In this document: piece after piece, positions 47,376-55,453 of the stretch
Position numbering within the stretch: position 1 is the first letter of the stretch
Layout: each line of letters starts with the position of its first letter
From: Luteimonas sp. FCS-9
GTDB lineage: Bacteria > Pseudomonadota > Gammaproteobacteria > Xanthomonadales > Xanthomonadaceae
Length of the DNA stretch: 64,000 nt
Assembly: GCF_001014645.1 (NCBI RefSeq)
Contig: NZ_LASZ01000017.1
Span: 1 to 64,000, forward strand
Direction of reading: 5' to 3'
The notes under the pieces: generated by a model
The model's input: the letters and a program-made list of their open reading frames with translations, nothing else
What the model was told of the DNA's origin: nothing
Databases searched by the model: none
Program-made: the position numbers and the translations under genes

Positions 47376-48473
47376 TCACCGAGGCTGGTCGGATTGGGTG
47401 CCCACCTGACGTATGCACTTGGCCGATGCTTTCGTGAGGCATCGCAGCGGTGACGATTGCGCATTGGGATCGGCACGCCCGCCCTGTTGCGCGTCCTCAA
47501 GGATCGTCGGTGTTTCGGCCCAACAAGGGGGGCGGATGACCTCCTCCCCGCGTTGTGCAGGGCAGATCGCGACCCGGCGGCTGCGCTGGTCGATCAGCAC
47601 GACCGCATCGCGCAGCGCGTGCGCACCGACGACCGCTTCGGGATAACGCGACGACACCCGGACTTCCAGGCTGGGGAGCGTCAGGCCGCCGATCCGGAAC
47701 GGGACGTCGACGCGTGCGCGGCCGCCGTCGACCTTGCCCTGCGTCAGCGTCAACGGTGCATCCGCGACGGGTGCGTCGGAGACCTGCGCGTAGAGCGCGG
47801 CCGGCAGCACGAAGGCGACATTGGCGCCGGTGTCGAGCTGGGCCTGCGTTTCGACCGTGCCGATGTGGACCGGAATCCGGAATGCGCGCGTGTAGCCGAG
47901 CGTATCGGGCTGCGACGCGGACAGTCCGGCATCGCGTCGGAAGCGGAGACGCTGCTTCGGATAGTCGATCTCCAGCAGTCCGTCCGCGAAGAACCCGCGC
48001 GCGAGGATGCCGTCGAATGCCGCGTCCGAGGACTGCTGCGCGTTGTAGTCGCGGGCGAGCACGTCCACGTCGTCGTGGCGCAGCTCGCCCAGTGCGAGCG
48101 TGCGCAGGCGGGTGGTGTCCGCCTGCGCGACGTGCACGCCGTCGGAGTTGGCAGCGACGCCGTTACGCGGCAGGTCCAGAGCCCTGACCAGCCGCGTATC
48201 GGCGCGCGCGATGCCGCTGGCGCCGGTGTCTACGGCGAAGCGGAACGGCCCGGCGTCGTCGACCCGGGCCGCGACGTAGATGCGGCCGTCGACGATGTCG
48301 AACGGGACGTCGACCAGGGCGGTATCGGATGGAGGCGCCGCCGCGAGCGCGCAGGCGGTGGCAGGCGGCGACGCGGCCTGCGCGGCACCGGCCGCGAGCA
48401 GCGCGCAGATCGCGAGCAGACGGCGGGCCACGTTGTGGTGGCGCGCGTCCGCAAGGAACAGGATCGGAGGCAT
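47376..48473 (-). CDS. Retropepsin-like aspartic protease domain protein
   Basis: The 365-residue exported protein has a signal peptide (RRLLAICALLAAGAAQAAS) and two aspartic-protease half motifs, FAVDTGASG and QLDTGAN, in a duplicated domain with AFDGILARGFFAD between. This is the architecture of bacterial periplasmic clan AA proteins. The protein should end near VAICPAQR; about 50 further residues (CWAETPTILEDAQQGGRADP...) look unlike the family and suggest the true stop is lost. It precedes no partner; a small membrane protein lies upstream on the same strand. Confidence 0.78.
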   Translation of the reverse strand: MPPILFLADARHHNVARRLLAICALLAAGAAQAASPPATACALAAAPPSDTALVDVPFDIVDGRIYVAARVDDAGPFRFAVDTGASGIARADTRLVRALDLPRNGVAANSDGVHVAQADTTRLRTLALGELRHDDVDVLARDYNAQQSSDAAFDGILARGFFADGLLEIDYPKQRLRFRRDAGLSASQPDTLGYTRAFRIPVHIGTVETQAQLDTGANVAFVLPAALYAQVSDAPVADAPLTLTQGKVDGGRARVDVPFRIGGLTLPSLEVRVSSRYPEAVVGAHALRDAVVLIDQRSRRVAICPAQRGEEVIRPPCWAETPTILEDAQQGGRADPNAQSSPLRCLTKASAKCIRQVGTQSDQPR

Positions 48474-48557
48474 GTCGGATCTCGAAAGGGCTGGCGTCGC
48501 CGCACGTGCGGCACGACAACGGCGCATGGGATGCGTCGGGTCGGGGACCTTGGACGC

Positions 48558-48884
48558 TCAGCCTGCGCGGCGCGTCAGTGCGTAGGCGGCGAGATTCCCC
48601 AGGCCGGTCGCGCCCAGCAGCAGCGCGAAGGCGCCGGGGCGCGGCTCGGTCCAGCCGAGGAGTTCCAGGCCGGCGAAGCCCAGCGCCAGGGCGACGAGTA
48701 TCGCGCCCCAGCGCAGCGAGGCCTGGCGGCGGCTGCGTTCCTCGCCCTCCAGGATCGAACGCAACAGCTCGTCCGAACCGTGGCTGGCGGCCATCTGCCG
48801 CCGGGTGCGTGCATCGACGACGGCCTTGACGGCGAGGTAGACGCAGACGAAGAAGGTGATCGGGATCAGGATGCCGGGTTCCAT
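48558..48884 (-). CDS. Small membrane protein (DUF6249-like)
   Basis: The 108-residue protein has three hydrophobic segments: ILIPITFFVCVYLAVKAVV (5-23), a second at about 59-77 and a third at about 82-103. A charged loop lies between the first two (RTRRQMAASHGSDELLRSIL). This fits DUF6249-type proteins that sit beside ECF sigma factors. It is divergent from the sigma gene (131 bases between), so it may be part of that regulon (inference). Confidence 0.72.
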   Translation of the reverse strand: MEPGILIPITFFVCVYLAVKAVVDARTRRQMAASHGSDELLRSILEGEERSRRQASLRWGAILVALALGFAGLELLGWTEPRPGAFALLLGATGLGNLAAYALTRRAG

Positions 48885-49015
48885 GGTGCGGTCCGTTGTC
48901 GAAGCGGGGTCGGCAATGGAGATGCGGCGAACGGGCATCCGGTTGCAGGCGGGTCGACGATCCTGCGCGCCATCGGCTTGCAACCGACGGCGCGCCCGAC
49001 GTATCCCTGTCCGCG

Positions 49016-49612
49016 ATGCCCGCACCCGAGCCCGACGCCGATGCCGCCCTGCGCGCCGACCGCGCCCTGGTCGAAGCGGTGCTCGCCGGAGCGCCGGGCG
49101 CATTCGAGCGTCTCGTGGTCGCCTACCAGGGCCTGTGCTGGCATGTGATCGACCGGATGGTGCGCCATCCCGACGACACGCGCGAACTGTGCCAGGACAC
49201 CTTCCTGCGGGTCCACCAGGCCCTGCACCAGTACCGGGGCGACAGCGCGCTCAAGTCATGGATCGCGCAGGTCGCGTACTCGGTCGCCCGGCGCCATCTC
49301 GAGCGCAGGCGGATCCCGCTGGCGGAGTTGCCGGAGGAGGGCGGTTCCCTCGTCGACACGATCGCGGACGCGACCGACCTCGAGCGGGAAGTTTCCGACC
49401 AGGAGGCGGTCGCATGCCTGCACGCGGCGATGGACCGGCTGCCGCCGCTGCAGCGGACGTTGTTGACGCTCTACCATCTGGAGGAACTGCCGATCGGCGA
49501 GATCGCCGGCATCACCGGGCTCGCCGAGGGCACGATCAAGAGCCATCTCTACCGGAGTCGCCGGCAACTGCGGGCGTTGCTGGCACCATCGCTGGGAGTC
49601 TTCGTCGCATGA
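49016..49612 (+). CDS. ECF-type RNA polymerase sigma factor
   Basis: The 198-residue protein shows sigma region 2 (GAFERLVVAYQGLCWHVIDRM and DDTRELCQDTFLRVHQALHQ) and region 4 (LPPLQRTLLTLYHLEELPIG, then AEGTIKSHLYRSRRQLRALL). No extended N-terminal region is present. ATG 49016 begins MPAPEPDADAALRADRALVE. It overlaps the following gene by ATGA, the standard sigma/anti-sigma pairing, so activity is probably controlled by its neighbour. Its target genes are unknown. Confidence 0.93.
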   Translation: MPAPEPDADAALRADRALVEAVLAGAPGAFERLVVAYQGLCWHVIDRMVRHPDDTRELCQDTFLRVHQALHQYRGDSALKSWIAQVAYSVARRHLERRRIPLAELPEEGGSLVDTIADATDLEREVSDQEAVACLHAAMDRLPPLQRTLLTLYHLEELPIGEIAGITGLAEGTIKSHLYRSRRQLRALLAPSLGVFVA

Positions 49613-50028
49613 ACGCTGGACCGATCCACCCTACGGACGCGCAATGGCAGGCGCAGGAGCACGCGCTGCGATGCGGCGACACGCGCGCCGACCGGATGCT
49701 CGCGCAGGCGCTGCGTACGCTGCCGGTCGCAGCGCCACCGCCGGATTTCGTCCGCGGTACGGTGCGCGCACTGCAAGGGCAGGTGCCGGCCCGTCGTCAC
49801 GATCGTCACCTCGATGGGGTCATGGTCGGCTTGCTAGCGGTGGCCTCGGCATCAGTGCTCGTGACCAGCGCGTGGCGTTACGGCCCGGGATGGCGTCCGC
49901 TCACGGAGGCGTTCTCCGGCAATGCGCTGGCATGGACAGGCTGCGCGGCGGCATGCCTGGCCATCGCCGCGATTCCGTGGCGGCGGATGGCGGGCGTCGT
50001 GGCGACGCTGCGCGAATCGCAGGGATGA
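49609..50028 (+). CDS. Putative membrane anti-sigma factor or sigma partner
   Basis: The 139-residue protein has a soluble N-terminal half (about 1-70) with a Cys at 22, and two membrane segments (about 73-88 and 106-123). No HxxxCxxC zinc-binding anti-sigma motif is seen, so the assignment rests on the 4-base overlap with the sigma gene and the membrane topology. The mechanism is unknown. Confidence 0.68.
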   Translation: MNAGPIHPTDAQWQAQEHALRCGDTRADRMLAQALRTLPVAAPPPDFVRGTVRALQGQVPARRHDRHLDGVMVGLLAVASASVLVTSAWRYGPGWRPLTEAFSGNALAWTGCAAACLAIAAIPWRRMAGVVATLRESQG

Positions 50029-50067
50029 GAGGACCGGGCAGCGCGCGGACGATGCCCGGCCGGAAGG

Positions 50068-50331
50068 TCATTCGACGACGTCCTCGTCCGCCTCGAAGCG
50101 GCGGGCGTACTCGCGTTCCGTGCTGACCCGCAGCACCTCCTCGCCCGGCAGGTCGGGCGCGCCGTAGACGGCGTACGCGACGGCGCCGTCGTTGCGGCCG
50201 ACCAGGTGCAGGCGGTAGCGCGACTGGCCGCTGCCGGTCTCGGGCGGGTAGTGCTTCGGCGGTTCCGTGCCGTCGAGGTCGAGTTCGTTGTTGTCGATGA
50301 CGCCGCCGACGAACAGTGCACGGATGGGCAT
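50068..50331 (-). CDS. Conserved hypothetical small protein
   Basis: The 87-residue acidic protein begins MPIRALFVGGVIDNNELDLD and contains HYPPETGSGQSRYRLHLVGR. It has no signal peptide or helix; several predicted strands suggest a small soluble fold. It has a good ribosome site (AGGAGA) before ATG 50331. I recognise no family. It sits convergent with the sigma-partner gene and divergent from rsmC. Confidence 0.75.
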   Translation of the reverse strand: MPIRALFVGGVIDNNELDLDGTEPPKHYPPETGSGQSRYRLHLVGRNDGAVAYAVYGAPDLPGEEVLRVSTEREYARRFEADEDVVE

Positions 50332-50525
50332 CGCGGTCTCCTCTGGGTTGGGAAGGCCCGGCCATCGTGCCGGCGCGGATGTTCGCGATGGATCAACACG
50401 GCGTTGACGCGTCGCGACCCGGCGCGTCCGTGCCGGATCGGGGCGCGACACCGCCTGGGGCGCGTGCGGCGGCTGCGGCCGGCAGGTCACGCCCTCCGCC
50501 GGCCGGGTCCCTGCGCCGGGCCCGG

Positions 50526-50531
50526 TAGAAT
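50526..50531 (+). promoter_or_regulatory. Extended -10 element upstream of rsmC
   Basis: TAGAAT, preceded by CCGG, sits 28 bases before the rsmC ATG, giving a 5' leader of about 20 bases. The same GGTAGAATC context recurs before the HAD gene at 54186-54194. Confidence 0.45.
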
Positions 50532-50559
50532 CCCCGGCTGTTTCCCTGGACCCTGTGCG

Positions 50560-51609
50560 ATGGCCGATCCCGCGCTCGATGCGCTGTTCCTCCCGTTCGA
50601 GCAGCGGCTGCTGTCGTGGCCGTCGGCCGGTGCGCTGTTCCTGCGCGCGCGGCCGGGCGTGGCGACGACTGGCGGGCGGTGGCCCGGCCTGCTGTGCGAG
50701 CAAACGTCGGCGCCGCTGCACGCGGCGCTGCAGCGCGCCGGCCTCGAGACGCTGCCGCCGGCGGACGCCGGCGACCAGGAGCCGCCGCTGCCCGAACGGC
50801 CGCTGGTGCTGGCCCTGCCGCCGCGCCAGCGCGACGAGGCGCGGGCGCTGCTGGCACGCGCGCTCGATGCAGTGGCGCCTGGCGGTTGGGTCGTGGCGAG
50901 CGTCGCGAACGACGAGGGCGCGAAGTCGGCGCAGGCCGACCTCGCCGCGCTGGCCGGCAACGTCGGGGCACTGTCCAAGCACAAGTGCCGGGTGTTCTGG
51001 GCGCAGCGCGACGCGCGCGGCGACGACGCGTTGCGCGCGCGCTGGGCCGCGCTCGACGCGTCGCGCCCGATCCTCGGCGGGCGCTTCGTCAGCCGCCCCG
51101 GCGTGTTCGCCTGGGACCGGATCGATCCGGCGTCGGCGCTGCTGGCCGAGTACCTGCCCGCGACGCTGGCCGGGCACGGCGCGGACCTGGGCGCGGGCTA
51201 CGGGTTCCTGTCGGCCGAGGTGCTGCAGCGCTGCCCGGGCGTGCGCGCACTCGACATGATCGAGGCCGAAGGCCGCGCGCTGGCGCTGGCCCGGCGCAAC
51301 CTGGCGGGGCTGCGCGACGACGTGGCGCTGGACTTCCAGTGGCGCGATGTGACCGCGGGCCTGCCGCGGCGCTACGACTTCATCGTCAGCAACCCGCCGT
51401 TCCACGCCCACGGGCGCGAGGAGCGGCCCGAGCTGGGGCGTGCCTTCATCGCTGCGGCGGCCGATGCGCTCGCGCTCGGCGGCAGCCTGTGGCTGGTCGC
51501 CAACCGGCACCTGCCCTACGAGGACGTGCTTGCCGCGCGCTTCGGCCAGGTGCGCGAGGTCGCCGCGCAGGGCGGCTTCAAGATCGTGCACGCGGGGCAG
51601 GCGCGATGA
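50560..51609 (+). CDS. rsmC: 16S rRNA (guanine1207-N2)-methyltransferase type (RsmC-like)
   Basis: The 349-residue protein has a degenerate N-terminal methyltransferase-like half and a catalytic C-terminal half with GADLGAGYGFLSAEVL (SAM) and IVSNPPFHAHGREERPELG (NPPF). The two-domain plan and length are those of RsmC/RlmG. It overlaps the rsuA-type gene by ATGA, so two rRNA-modification genes are co-translated. Choice between RsmC and RlmG is a little uncertain. Confidence 0.88.
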   Translation: MADPALDALFLPFEQRLLSWPSAGALFLRARPGVATTGGRWPGLLCEQTSAPLHAALQRAGLETLPPADAGDQEPPLPERPLVLALPPRQRDEARALLARALDAVAPGGWVVASVANDEGAKSAQADLAALAGNVGALSKHKCRVFWAQRDARGDDALRARWAALDASRPILGGRFVSRPGVFAWDRIDPASALLAEYLPATLAGHGADLGAGYGFLSAEVLQRCPGVRALDMIEAEGRALALARRNLAGLRDDVALDFQWRDVTAGLPRRYDFIVSNPPFHAHGREERPELGRAFIAAAADALALGGSLWLVANRHLPYEDVLAARFGQVREVAAQGGFKIVHAGQAR

Positions 51610-52307
51610 AGCTGGTCAAGCTGCTTGCCAACCTCGGCTACGGCAGCCGCAAGCAGGTGGCGTGGATGTTCCGCGAGGGCCGCATCACCGATGCCGACGG
51701 CGAGGTGCTGTACGCCGACGACCGGGTCGCGCACGCGGCGATCCGTGTCGACGGCGAACCGCTCGACCCGCCGCAGGGCCTGACGCTGCTGCTGCACAAA
51801 CCGACCGGCCACACCTGCTCGACCAAGGACACCGGCCGGCTGGTCTACGACCTGCTGCCGCCGCGCTTCCGGCTGCGCGCGCCGGCGCTGTCGACGGTCG
51901 GGCGCCTGGACCGCGACACCAGCGGCCTGCTGCTGTTAACCGACGACGGCCAGCTGCTGCACCGGATCATCTCGCCGAAGGCGGCGCTGCCCAAGGTCTA
52001 CGAGGCGACGCTGGCGCAGCCTCTGCGCGGCGACGAGGCCGCGCTGTTCGCCAGCGGCACGCTGCTGCTCGAGTCCGAGACCACGCCGCTGCTGCCGGCG
52101 ACGCTGGAGGTGGTCGATCCCACGCATGCGCGGCTGACGATCGTCGAGGGGCGCTACCACCAGGTGCGGCGCATGTTCGCGGCCGTCGGCAACCATGTCG
52201 CCGCGCTGCATCGCAGCCGCGTCGGCGGCCTGGCGCTGGACGGGCTGCCCGAGGGGCAGTGGCGCGCACTCGACGCGAACGACCTGCAGCGGGTGTTCGC
52301 GACGTAG
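51606..52307 (+). CDS. rsuA: 16S rRNA pseudouridine(516) synthase
   Basis: The 233-residue enzyme has an S4 domain (LVKLLANLGYGSRKQVAWMF) and the catalytic GRLDRDTSGLLLLT, followed by KVYEATL and EGRYHQVRRMFAAVGNHV. It belongs to the RsuA/RluB/E/F family; the length matches RsuA. It forms a translationally coupled pair with rsmC and ends at a hairpin. Confidence 0.9.
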   Translation: MKLVKLLANLGYGSRKQVAWMFREGRITDADGEVLYADDRVAHAAIRVDGEPLDPPQGLTLLLHKPTGHTCSTKDTGRLVYDLLPPRFRLRAPALSTVGRLDRDTSGLLLLTDDGQLLHRIISPKAALPKVYEATLAQPLRGDEAALFASGTLLLESETTPLLPATLEVVDPTHARLTIVEGRYHQVRRMFAAVGNHVAALHRSRVGGLALDGLPEGQWRALDANDLQRVFAT

Positions 52308-52326
52308 GCGCGCCCGGGGGCGCGCC
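52307..52326. terminator. Hairpin between convergent rsuA and fabB
   Basis: GGCGCGCCC and GGGCGCGCC form a 9-bp stem around two G at the end of rsuA, without a T-run. It is a possible bidirectional barrier. Confidence 0.5.
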
Positions 52327-52341
52327 TGCGGATGCCTGCGG

Positions 52342-53574
52342 TCAGGCGTCCCAGCGGCGCAGCGCGAGGCTGGCGTTGGTGCCGCCGAAACCGAAGCTGT
52401 TCGACAGCACGGTACGCAGTTGCGCGGGGCGGCTCTCGCGCACCAGCGGCAGGCCTTCGGCCTCGGGATCGAGCGTGTCGACGTTGATCGAGCCGGCGAT
52501 GAAGCCGCGTTCGAGCATCAGCAGGCAGAAGATCGCCTCGTGCACGCTGGTTGCGCCGAGCGAATGGCCGGTCAGCGACTTGGTGGACGAGAACGGCGGC
52601 ATCGCGTCGCCGAACACCGTGCGCATCGCGCGCAGCTCGCTCACATCGCCCACCGGCGTCGAGGTGCCGTGGGTGTTGACGTAGTCGATGCCGCCGTCGA
52701 GGCCGTCGATCGCCATGCGCATGCAGGCGATCGCGCCGTCGCCCGAGGGCGCCACCATGTCGACGCCGTCGGAGCTGGCGCCGAAGCCGACCAGTTCGCC
52801 GAGGATCGTCGCGCCGCGCGCCTGCGCGTGCGCCAGGCTCTCGAGCACCAGCGCGCCGCCGCCGCCGGCGATCACGAAGCCGTCGCGGTCGGCGTCGTAC
52901 GGCCGCGAGGCGCGCGCCGGCGTGTCGTTGTAGCGGTTCGACAGCGCGCCCATGCCGTCGAACAGCATCGCCATCCCCCAGTGCGCCTCCTCGCCGCCGC
53001 CGGCGAACACCACGTCCTGCAGGCCGGCCTGGATCTGCTGCGCGGCCACGCCGATGCAGTGCGCCGACGTCGCGCACGCCGAGGAGATCGAGTAGTTGAG
53101 GCCCTTGATGCCGAACGCGGTGGCCAGGCAGGCGGAGACCGTCGAGTTCATCGTGCGCGTGACCTGGTACGGACCGATCCGGCGCACGCCCTTGTCGCGC
53201 AGCACGTCGGCCGAGCCGATCAGGTTCTCCGGCGAGCCGCCGCCCGAGCCCATGATCAGGCCGGTGCGCGGGCCGGAGATCGCGTCGTCGGCGAGGCCTG
53301 ACTGCGCGATCGCGTCGCGCAGCGCCAGGTACGCGTAGCCCGCAGCGTCGCCCATGAAGCGGCGCAGCTTGCGGTCGATCAGCGCGTCGAGGTCGACGTC
53401 GGGCATGCCCGAGACCTGGCTGCGCAGGCCCTTGTCGGCATGGCCGGCGTCGAACGCGATGCCCGAGCGGCCCTCGCGCAGCGACGCGGCGACGGTGTCG
53501 AGGTCGTTGCCGATGCACGAGACGATGCCCGCGCCGGTGACGACGACGCGGCGCGCGGTCGGATTCAGGCTCAT
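52342..53574 (-). CDS. fabB: 3-oxoacyl-ACP synthase I
   Basis: The 410-residue condensing enzyme has the active-site Cys167 in [11 protein letters not shown], His in [11 protein letters not shown] and His in TGHSLGATS. The sequence [12 protein letters not shown] at the end is the usual KAS signature. FabB with FabA makes unsaturated fatty acids by the anaerobic route. ATG 53574 overlaps the fabA stop by 4 bases, consistent with the standard fabA-fabB operon. Confidence 0.96.
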   Translation of the reverse strand: MSLNPTARRVVVTGAGIVSCIGNDLDTVAASLREGRSGIAFDAGHADKGLRSQVSGMPDVDLDALIDRKLRRFMGDAAGYAYLALRDAIAQSGLADDAISGPRTGLIMGSGGGSPENLIGSADVLRDKGVRRIGPYQVTRTMNSTVSACLATAFGIKGLNYSISSACATSAHCIGVAAQQIQAGLQDVVFAGGGEEAHWGMAMLFDGMGALSNRYNDTPARASRPYDADRDGFVIAGGGGALVLESLAHAQARGATILGELVGFGASSDGVDMVAPSGDGAIACMRMAIDGLDGGIDYVNTHGTSTPVGDVSELRAMRTVFGDAMPPFSSTKSLTGHSLGATSVHEAIFCLLMLERGFIAGSINVDTLDPEAEGLPLVRESRPAQLRTVLSNSFGFGGTNASLALRRWDA

Positions 53575-54080
53575 GCGGCCTCGTCGCGCGTGAACAGGCC
53601 CACGCGCAGGTCGTTGGCTGTGTAGATCTCGCGGCCGTCGACGAGCATGCGCGCATCGCCGATGCCCAGGATCAGGCGGCGCTTGATCACCCGCTTGATG
53701 TCGATCTCGTAGCGCACCAGCTTGGCGTCGGGGCCGACTTCGCCGGTGAACTTGACCTCGCCCACGCCGAGGGCGCGGCCACGGCCGGGCAGTTGCTGCC
53801 ACGTCAGGTGGAAGCCGACCAGCTGCCACATCGCATCCAGGCCCAGGCACCCGGGCATCACCGGGTCGCCCTGGAAATGGCACTGGAAGAACCACAGGTC
53901 CGGACGCACGTCGAGCTCGGCGTGGATCTGCCCCAGCCCGTGCGGGCCGCCGTCGTCGTCGATGTGGGTGATGCGGTCGAACATCAGCATCGGCGGCAGC
54001 GGCAGGCGGCCGCTGCCCGGCGCGAACAGCCGCCCCTCGCCGGAGGCGATCAGTTGTTCGTAGCTGAAAGAATCCTTCAT
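53571..54080 (-). CDS. fabA: 3-hydroxydecanoyl-ACP dehydratase/isomerase
   Basis: The 169-residue protein carries [20 protein letters not shown] (67-86), with the catalytic His68 and Asp82 of FabA. It introduces the cis double bond at C10. It is the first gene of fabA-fabB. Upstream, 120 bases are shared with the divergent HAD gene; no FabR/FadR-type operator was recognised there. Confidence 0.96.
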   Translation of the reverse strand: MKDSFSYEQLIASGEGRLFAPGSGRLPLPPMLMFDRITHIDDDGGPHGLGQIHAELDVRPDLWFFQCHFQGDPVMPGCLGLDAMWQLVGFHLTWQQLPGRGRALGVGEVKFTGEVGPDAKLVRYEIDIKRVIKRRLILGIGDARMLVDGREIYTANDLRVGLFTRDEAA

Positions 54081-54187
54081 CGACGCGTGGACCGGGGAAG
54101 TGGTGCGGACGGCGATTATTGCGGAATGCGTGCGGCATTACCCGTACGCCCGGGTACGCTGAACGGGCATCGGCGCGGGGTGCCGGG

Positions 54188-54193
54188 TAGAAT
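54188..54193 (+). promoter_or_regulatory. -10 element directly at the HAD gene start
   Basis: TAGAAT within GGGTAGAATCG ends 7 bases before the GTG at 54201, so transcription would begin at or next to the start codon. Confidence 0.4.
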
Positions 54194-54200
54194 CGAAGAC

Positions 54201-54911
54201 GTGTCCGAACCCCACGTTTCCACTGCCCGGGAACTCTCTGCGCAGGTGCCGCCGCTGGCGGCGCTGCCGGCCGCGGTGGTGTTCGACATGGACGGTTTGA
54301 TGCTGGAAAGCGAGCGCGAAATCCTCGATTGCATGCGCCGCGCGGCGGCCGAGCAGGCGCAGGACATCGAGCCCGATTACTGGCTGGGAATGATCGGCCA
54401 CAGCGGCCCGACGTGCCGCGCAATGCTGGGCGAGCGCATTGGCGCGGCCGCCGCGGATGCGCTGTTTGGTCGCAGTCATGCGCTGTACGTCGAGCGGGCC
54501 GAAGCGGGCATCGCGCACCGGCCGGGCATCGTCGCGCTGCTCGACCTGCTGGCCGCACACGGCATCCCGCGCGCGGTGGCGACGTCCACGCGCGCGCCGC
54601 TGGCGCAGCGCAAGCTGGCCGCAGCCGGGCTGCTCGAACGGTTCGACGCGGTGTGCACCAGCAGCGACGTCGCCCATCCCAAGCCCGCGCCCGACGTCTA
54701 CCTGCTCGCGGCGGCGCGGCTGGGCGTGGCGCCGGCGCGCTGCCTGGCGCTGGAGGACTCGCCGACCGGCGTGCGCGCCGCGCTCGCGGCCGGCATGACG
54801 ACGATCCAGGTGCCGGACCTGCTCGCACCGGACGAGGCGGTGCGTGCGCTCGGCCATCGCATCGTCGATTCGCTCGACCGGGTGCGCGCGCTGATCGAGG
54901 GCGCGCGCTAG
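54201..54911 (+). CDS. HAD-family phosphatase (phosphoglucomutase/gph-like)
   Basis: The 236-residue protein (GTG start) has [12 protein letters not shown] (nucleophile Asp and acid/base Asp), the TSTR motif II region, PKPAPDVYL (motif III Lys) and [14 protein letters not shown] (motif IV). It belongs to the subfamily I beta-phosphoglucomutase-like HADs, which dephosphorylate sugar or nucleotide phosphates. The exact substrate is unknown. GTG 54201 follows a -10-like TAGAAT too closely for a normal leader. Confidence 0.86.
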   Translation: MSEPHVSTARELSAQVPPLAALPAAVVFDMDGLMLESEREILDCMRRAAAEQAQDIEPDYWLGMIGHSGPTCRAMLGERIGAAAADALFGRSHALYVERAEAGIAHRPGIVALLDLLAAHGIPRAVATSTRAPLAQRKLAAAGLLERFDAVCTSSDVAHPKPAPDVYLLAAARLGVAPARCLALEDSPTGVRAALAAGMTTIQVPDLLAPDEAVRALGHRIVDSLDRVRALIEGAR

Positions 54912-54931
54912 CCGCCGCGGCCTGCGGCGGC
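54911..54931. terminator. Hairpin after the HAD gene
   Basis: GCCGCCGC and GCGGCGGC pair around GGCCT immediately after the stop codon. There is no T-run. Confidence 0.45.
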
Positions 54932-54942
54932 GCGTGGCGGCC

Positions 54943-55105
54943 TCACGGCGCCTCGTGCCAGGTCACGTCCATCTGCCGCGCCGTGCGCACCGCCAGATCG
55001 CGACCGGCGAGCCGCGCGACCAGGTGCAGGCTCATGGGCGATGCCGGCCGACGTGACGACGGCGCCGTCGTCGACCCAGCGCACGCCCTCGCGCGCGTCG
55101 GCGCT
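54943..55105 (-). pseudogene. Remnant of a DJ-1/PfpI family gene
   Basis: On the minus strand, the frame ADAREGVRWVDDGAVVTSAG is continued, after a one-base slip, by MSLHLVARLAGRDLAVRTAR and then QMDVTWHEAP and a stop. This is the C-terminal end of the DJ-1/PfpI superfamily. A single extra C (the GCC-CAT-GAG point, about 55035) breaks the frame and the N-terminal domain is missing. The fragment begins directly after the arsR stop, so a deletion fused the two loci. Confidence 0.72.
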
Positions 55106-55111
55106 AGGCCG

Positions 55112-55453
55112 TCAGCGATGGGCATCGTCGTCGTCCTGCGGTTCGTCGGCGTGCGCGAGCATGTCCAGCAGCATGTCGCGGATGTGCGCATCGGCGGTCG
55201 CGTAGAACACCTGGCGCTGGCGACGCTCGCCGCGCACCAGCCGGGCGCCGCGCAGCAGACGCAGGTGGTGGCTGACCAGCGGTTGCGAGGCGCCGGTGCG
55301 ACGGGCGATCTCGCCGACCGGCACCGGACCGTCGAGGCAGGTCAGCAGCACGCGCAGGCGGGTCGGATCGCCGAGCAGCCGGAACGTGCCGGCGAGGATC
55401 TCGATATGGCCGGGATCGTGCCCGGTGGCCAACAAGGTGCCGGCCGCGCTCAC
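55112..55453 (-). CDS. ArsR/SmtB-family zinc-type transcriptional repressor
   Basis: The 113-residue winged-helix protein starts at GTG 55453 (overlapping the transporter stop, GTGA). It has GDPTRLRVLL, a recognition helix GASQPLVSHHLRLLRG (54-69), and the terminal helix YATADAHIRDMLLDMLAHAD. In that helix Asp88, His90, His101 and Glu104 reproduce exactly the spacing of the SmtB alpha-5 zinc site (D-x-H...10...H-x-x-E). No Cys metal site is present. It should release the operator upstream of the CDF gene when zinc rises. Confidence 0.9.
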   Translation of the reverse strand: MSAAGTLLATGHDPGHIEILAGTFRLLGDPTRLRVLLTCLDGPVPVGEIARRTGASQPLVSHHLRLLRGARLVRGERRQRQVFYATADAHIRDMLLDMLAHADEPQDDDDAHR

